Below are positions 30,372-33,758 of a stretch of 33,758 nt of DNA, in pieces (within the stretch, counting starts at the first letter, position 1; every line of letters starts with the position of its first letter). The translations under genes and the position numbers were made by a program. Source of the DNA: Bifidobacterium breve (GTDB lineage Bacteria; Actinomycetota; Acidimicrobiia; Acidimicrobiales; Acidimicrobilacustridaceae); contig CAMAYJ010000024.1 in assembly GCA_945862505.1 (NCBI GenBank), forward strand, positions 1 to 33,758. The letters are read 5' to 3'. The notes under the pieces are model-generated. The model saw only the letters and a list, made by a program, of their open reading frames with translations, was not told the origin of the DNA and did no database searches.

Positions 30372-30388
30372 GTGACATTTTCTGTCAC
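30372..30388. promoter_or_regulatory. Palindrome GTGACA-TTTTC-TGTCAC
   Basis: Perfect six-base arms at 30372-30377 and 30383-30388 flank five bases in the 181-base gap between the NlpC/P60 start and the hemY stop. The spacing does not fit the CRP/GlxR consensus (TGTGA-N6-TCACA). It could be an operator of the NlpC/P60 gene. The rest of the gap shows only a weak ACCTC-ATTC-GAGGT stem near the hemY end. Confidence 0.45.
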
Positions 30389-30463
30389 AGTCCCGGTGAT
30401 TTCGACCTCATTCGAGGTTCTGAGGCCCCAAAAATCTGAGATTGCGCCGTGCTCTCCAGATAC

Positions 30464-31873
30464 TCAGGCGATGGCGGCAGCGGCCTGGCGACCCTGTCGG
30501 ATGCATGCGGGCAGGCCGAGTCCGTCATAGGCCGCTCCGGCCAAATGGACGCCGGGCGCTTCGGCGCGCACGTCTTCTCGCCAGGCCGCAACGCGAGCGG
30601 GATGGCCTGGTCGGTACTGCGGGAGTGCGTGGATCCAGCGGGTGACGCGCCACTCGATCGGCGGAGCTTCGATACCCATCGTGGTGGCGAGATCGAGGGA
30701 GAGCGCGTCAACGAGCGAGGAGTCATCGAGGTCGAGGGCGTGTGTGTCGCCAAACTTGCCCGCCGACACTCGCAATATCGCGACCTCGGGATCGTCGAGG
30801 TGCGACCACTTGGCCGAGGCCCAAGAGCATGCGGTGAGAGTGGGGAGCGGGTCGGTCTGGGCGACGAGGAATCCGCTGGCATCGAGGGGAACCCCAAGTG
30901 AGTTCTTCGATACGGCGAGGGTGACCATTGCCGCTGATGCGTAGTCAAGGTTCGCAAGGTCGGCGGCCGGTTGGGGAGCGAGTGATTCGAGAAGTCGAGC
31001 GGTGGATCGTGCGGGTGTCGCAAGAATGATTTCGTCGGCGGCAATCGCTCCGAGTGGCGTGGCCAGAGTCCAACCGCTTCCGTCGCGTGTGATTGCTGAA
31101 ACCGGACACGAAAGATGCACCGGAATATCAACTTGTGTGATTCGAGCAAGAAGTAAGTCGGTGAGCGTTTGCGTACCAACCGGTATGCCGCGGAACACGG
31201 GGAGTTCCGGATCGGTTTTTGCAGAAGCGAGTTGGTCTCGCAACGCAGTGATGAGACTTGGTGAACGGCGGGCGGCAACCGCAATCTGTGCAGCGCCGCC
31301 AGCAAGGCTGAGGTGATCGGCATCGCCGGCGTTCACACCAGAGAGAAGAGGCGACACCAACTTTTCATGCACTTCGTCGCCGAGACGAGCGCGAATGAGT
31401 TGGCCGACCGATTGATCATCGTCGCCGTTGGGATCGGCACCGTTCGCGCTATCGATCCATTCTGTGCGGGTGAGATCTTGAGCAGCGCGCGCAATTCCAT
31501 CGGCACTGACAATTCCTGACGCCGCGAGTGCGTCGAGATCAGTTGGAACACCGAGGACGAGTCCGGCGGGCAGGCGATGAAGACCGCCATTGACCCATAC
31601 GAAGGCGGATTTCTGAGCGGGAGAGGTCAGGATCGTGTCGAGTCCAAGTTCGCGACAGAGATCAATTGCTTCGGGGACTCGTGCGAGGAACGCGTCAGCG
31701 CCGCAATCGACGGGACGACCGGCGAACGCAGTGGTGAGGATTTTCCCGCCAACTCGTTCGCTGGCTTCAAGGACAACGATGTCGAGATCGGGTCGTTGTG
31801 TCGCAAGCGTGAATGCCGCGGTGAGTCCGGTGATGCCCGCACCAACAACAACGACACGCCGACGTTCACTCAT
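30464..31873 (-). CDS. hemY: Coproporphyrinogen/protoporphyrinogen oxidase (HemY/CgoX type)
   Basis: This 469-aa FAD enzyme oxidises the porphyrinogen ring by six electrons using oxygen. The dinucleotide-binding motif GAGITGLTAA begins at residue 11, followed by VVLEASERVGGKI, and the C-terminal GLGLPACIRQG segment is the second FAD motif. In Gram-positive bacteria this enzyme usually makes coproporphyrin III, which the ferrochelatase next door then metallates; the type of ferrochelatase encoded here supports that route. Its ATG overlaps the hemH stop by four bases. It is the last gene of the hemE-hemH-hemY operon; no hemQ/chdC follows in the window. Confidence 0.93.
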   Translation of the reverse strand: MSERRRVVVVGAGITGLTAAFTLATQRPDLDIVVLEASERVGGKILTTAFAGRPVDCGADAFLARVPEAIDLCRELGLDTILTSPAQKSAFVWVNGGLHRLPAGLVLGVPTDLDALAASGIVSADGIARAAQDLTRTEWIDSANGADPNGDDDQSVGQLIRARLGDEVHEKLVSPLLSGVNAGDADHLSLAGGAAQIAVAARRSPSLITALRDQLASAKTDPELPVFRGIPVGTQTLTDLLLARITQVDIPVHLSCPVSAITRDGSGWTLATPLGAIAADEIILATPARSTARLLESLAPQPAADLANLDYASAAMVTLAVSKNSLGVPLDASGFLVAQTDPLPTLTACSWASAKWSHLDDPEVAILRVSAGKFGDTHALDLDDSSLVDALSLDLATTMGIEAPPIEWRVTRWIHALPQYRPGHPARVAAWREDVRAEAPGVHLAGAAYDGLGLPACIRQGRQAAAAIA

Positions 31874-32781
31874 TGAATCTGCGTAACCACGAGATCAGCC
31901 AGAGCGTTCATGACAACTTCATCGGCATTAAGCGAGCGCGTGCGACCAAAGGCAAGACCGAGTTCTTCCGCGACCTTCGCTGCTTCGATATCGAGGTCGT
32001 AGAGAACTTCGAGATGATCGGCCGTGAAACCTTGCGCACACACCAATACGCCATCGGCAGAACCTTCGGCGGCTATGCGATGAAGCTCGTCGAGAATGTC
32101 GGGACCGCGCCAAGGCTCGGGTGTGCGGCCGGCACTTTGCCAACCAAGAGACCAACTTTTGAGTCCGAGATGTTCGGCAACGTAGGTCGCGCTCGCTGCA
32201 AGTTCGTCCGGGTACGGATCGTTTTCCAGAACTCGTTCGGGAAGGGAATGAGCAGTGAAAAGCACGGTTGTTCGTTCGGGGAGTTCGGTGAGTGCATCGC
32301 GAACTGCCGCAGTAAGAAATTCGAGATAGGCCGATTCGAGATGCCAGTGGTCGATGCCATGCATGGTGAGTCCACGTTCCGTGCCGGCTTCGGCGGCCCG
32401 ACGCTGGTACTCGCCGACGCTGAAACCGGAGAAGTGGGGGGCGAGCACGATGCCGACGGCATCGGTGATTCCTGCATCGGCCAGCGTTGCGACGCCATCT
32501 TCGATAAAGGGGTAGGCGTGTTTTTGGCCAAGCACAACCGTCCATGCCCCGGGCATGCGCGCTTCGAGCGCTGATTCAAGGGCAGCACGCTGTGCTTCGG
32601 TGAGGCTGGCGAGCGGCGAGATTCCGCCGATGGCGTCATAACGAGAAATCAGATCAGCGAGTTGTTGCGGCTCTGGAGCGCGACCACGGCGGATGTGTGT
32701 GTAGTACGGCTCGATATCTTCAGTCGCGCGTGGCGTTCCGTAGGCCATGACGACAAGACCAATTTTGGATTCAGTACTCAT
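31870..32781 (-). CDS. hemH: Ferrochelatase, Bacillus-like (coproporphyrin type)
   Basis: This 303-aa class II chelatase inserts iron into the porphyrin. The N-terminus GLVVMAYGTP with YYTHIRRGR, and SRYDAIGGISPLA after it, closely follows Bacillus subtilis HemH (CpfC), including the Tyr of MAYGTP (Tyr14; Tyr13 in Bacillus) that marks coproporphyrin ferrochelatases. Catalytic His178 (TAHSLPE) and Glu258 (ADHLEVLYD) are present. Actinobacterial enzymes usually begin FGGPE-like and carry a Cys-bound 2Fe-2S cluster; this one has one Cys and neither feature. It overlaps hemE and hemY by four bases each. Confidence 0.94.
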   Translation of the reverse strand: MSTESKIGLVVMAYGTPRATEDIEPYYTHIRRGRAPEPQQLADLISRYDAIGGISPLASLTEAQRAALESALEARMPGAWTVVLGQKHAYPFIEDGVATLADAGITDAVGIVLAPHFSGFSVGEYQRRAAEAGTERGLTMHGIDHWHLESAYLEFLTAAVRDALTELPERTTVLFTAHSLPERVLENDPYPDELAASATYVAEHLGLKSWSLGWQSAGRTPEPWRGPDILDELHRIAAEGSADGVLVCAQGFTADHLEVLYDLDIEAAKVAEELGLAFGRTRSLNADEVVMNALADLVVTQIQ

Positions 32782-33758
32782 GATGCGACTCCATCGCAGC
32801 GTCCTTCGTTGTGTACGAGTTCAACTACACGTTCAAGAATGGTTGGGTCGGTTTCGGGCATGACGCCGTGACCGAGATTGAAAATATGTCCGGGGTTGCC
32901 AGCGTTGCGACGCAGCACGTCGCGCGTTGCTTCGGCAACGACATCCCACGGAGCAAAAGCAAGAGCGGGATCGAGATTTCCTTGCAGCGCGATGTTTACG
33001 GGCACTCGTGTTCGGGCGACGTCGATCGGCACCCGCCAATCGACACCAACCACGTCGGCGCCGGCACTGGCCATGTGGCCAAGAAGTTCTCCGGTCCCAA
33101 CACCAAAATGAATGCGGGGAACATTGAGGTCAGCCACTTCAGCAAACACGCGCTGACTGTGGGGAAGCACGAACTTCTCGTAATCGGGAGGACTAAGTGC
33201 GCCGGCCCATGAATCAAAGATCTGAAGTGCAACCGCACCATTTTCAATCTGCGAACGCAACGAGACAATGGCGAGATCGGCAAGTCGTTCCATCAGCTTG
33301 TGCCAGAGGCCAGTGTCGCCATGCATGAGAGCCTTGGTGCGCGTGTAGGTGCGCGAGGGCTGTCCTTCAATGAGGTAGCTGGCGACGGTGAACGGTGCGC
33401 CGGCGAATCCAATCAGCGGCACGGGAAGTTCGCGAGCAAGGATGCGCACGGTTTCGAGTACGTACGGTGTGTCGGCTTCGGGATCGAGAGGACGCAAACG
33501 TTCAAGGTCGGCAGCGCGAGAAAAGGGCTGCTCGACGACCGGACCAATGCCCGGCACAACATCGACGCCGAAACCAATTGCGGCGACCGGTACGACGATG
33601 TCGGAATAGAGGATGGCGGCGTCGACGCCGTAGCGACGAACCGGTTGCATCGTGATTTCAGCCGACAGTTCGGGATCGGCGATGGCATCGAGGATCGAAC
33701 CCGATCCGCGTATCGAGCGATATTCCGGCAGAGAGCGGCCGGCCTGGCGCATGAACCA
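32778..33758 (-). CDS. hemE: Uroporphyrinogen decarboxylase (5' end outside the window)
   Basis: This enzyme removes four carboxyl groups from uroporphyrinogen III to give coproporphyrinogen III. The open frame reaches the window edge, reading WFMRQAGR at its visible start, so about 20-30 N-terminal residues are missing. MRQAGRSLPEYR is the substrate-binding signature (Ser where most have Tyr), ILYSDIVVP contains the catalytic Asp, and FNLGHGVMPETDP contains the conserved C-terminal His. The four-base overlap with hemH shows a translationally coupled heme operon. The product feeds the coproporphyrin branch continued by hemY and hemH. Confidence 0.95.
   Translation of the reverse strand, partial: WFMRQAGRSLPEYRSIRGSGSILDAIADPELSAEITMQPVRRYGVDAAILYSDIVVPVAAIGFGVDVVPGIGPVVEQPFSRAADLERLRPLDPEADTPYVLETVRILARELPVPLIGFAGAPFTVASYLIEGQPSRTYTRTKALMHGDTGLWHKLMERLADLAIVSLRSQIENGAVALQIFDSWAGALSPPDYEKFVLPHSQRVFAEVADLNVPRIHFGVGTGELLGHMASAGADVVGVDWRVPIDVARTRVPVNIALQGNLDPALAFAPWDVVAEATRDVLRRNAGNPGHIFNLGHGVMPETDPTILERVVELVHNEGRCDGVAS

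Noticed and set aside
30372-30388. CRP/GlxR binding site
   Set aside because: The half sites GTGAC/GTCAC are reminiscent, but the spacing between TGTGA-like halves does not match the N6 consensus.
30283-30463. Possible c-di-AMP (ydaO-type) riboswitch before the NlpC/P60 gene
   Set aside because: Such riboswitches often precede cell-wall hydrolase genes, but I could not find the conserved ydaO core or a matching pseudoknot in this 181-base gap.
30385-31323. Open frame of 312 codons on the minus strand
   Set aside because: It is an out-of-frame shadow of hemY, rich in Pro, Ser and Arg.

Overview
The window looks like an ordinary chromosomal stretch from an actinobacterium, most likely of the class Acidimicrobiia (Ilumatobacter-like or a relative). 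The GC content appears moderate, in the upper 50s by eye. Supporting signs are two F420-type luciferase-like oxidoreductases, a DUF6457 protein, Thr/Pro-rich linkers in exported proteins, a Gram-positive-type heme pathway, tightly overlapping operons, and many start codons placed 6-9 bases after a TANNNT -10 box, which suggests leaderless mRNAs. The taxonomic placement is inference. I see no rRNA, tRNA, CRISPR array, insertion sequence or prophage. 

Layout. 1-900: tail of an unknown gene, a small DUF6457 gene, and ribosome-rescue factor arfB from a compact divergent promoter. 908-2670: two LLM oxidoreductases. 2682-4633: SRPBCC protein plus a cytosolic sulfatase. 4688-6262: hexapeptide acyltransferase and a DUF6159 membrane protein. 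6302-8956: MFS transporter, unknown protein and LMW phosphatase. 9049-12196: four SDR genes in two operons whose 3' ends overlap; one SDR has lost its catalytic residues. 12197-16278: flippase-like membrane protein, PIG-L deacetylase, PIG-A-like GT4 and Aur1-like PAP2, a plausible glycolipid group. 16275-17714: PQQ-sugar-dehydrogenase-like lipoprotein. 17715-18194: no intact gene, but a frameshifted small membrane-protein gene and repeats. 18195-20311: TesB thioesterase and a short GH1 glycosidase. 20392-24739: GtrA, two methyltransferases, an alpha/alpha-toroid protein and a GT4, probably surface-glycan or lipid related. 24883-28283: zinc ABC operon with a Zur-like operator, lacking its ATPase and ending in lnt. 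28381-30282: PCuAC-like anchored protein, serine esterase and NlpC/P60 hydrolase. 30464-33758: hemE-hemH-hemY operon. 

The strongest leads are the GT4/methyltransferase/toroid/methyltransferase group, the Lnt homologue with Ser in place of the catalytic Cys, a Bacillus-type ferrochelatase in an actinobacterial setting, the frameshifted small gene, and a pseudoenzyme SDR translationally coupled to an intact one.
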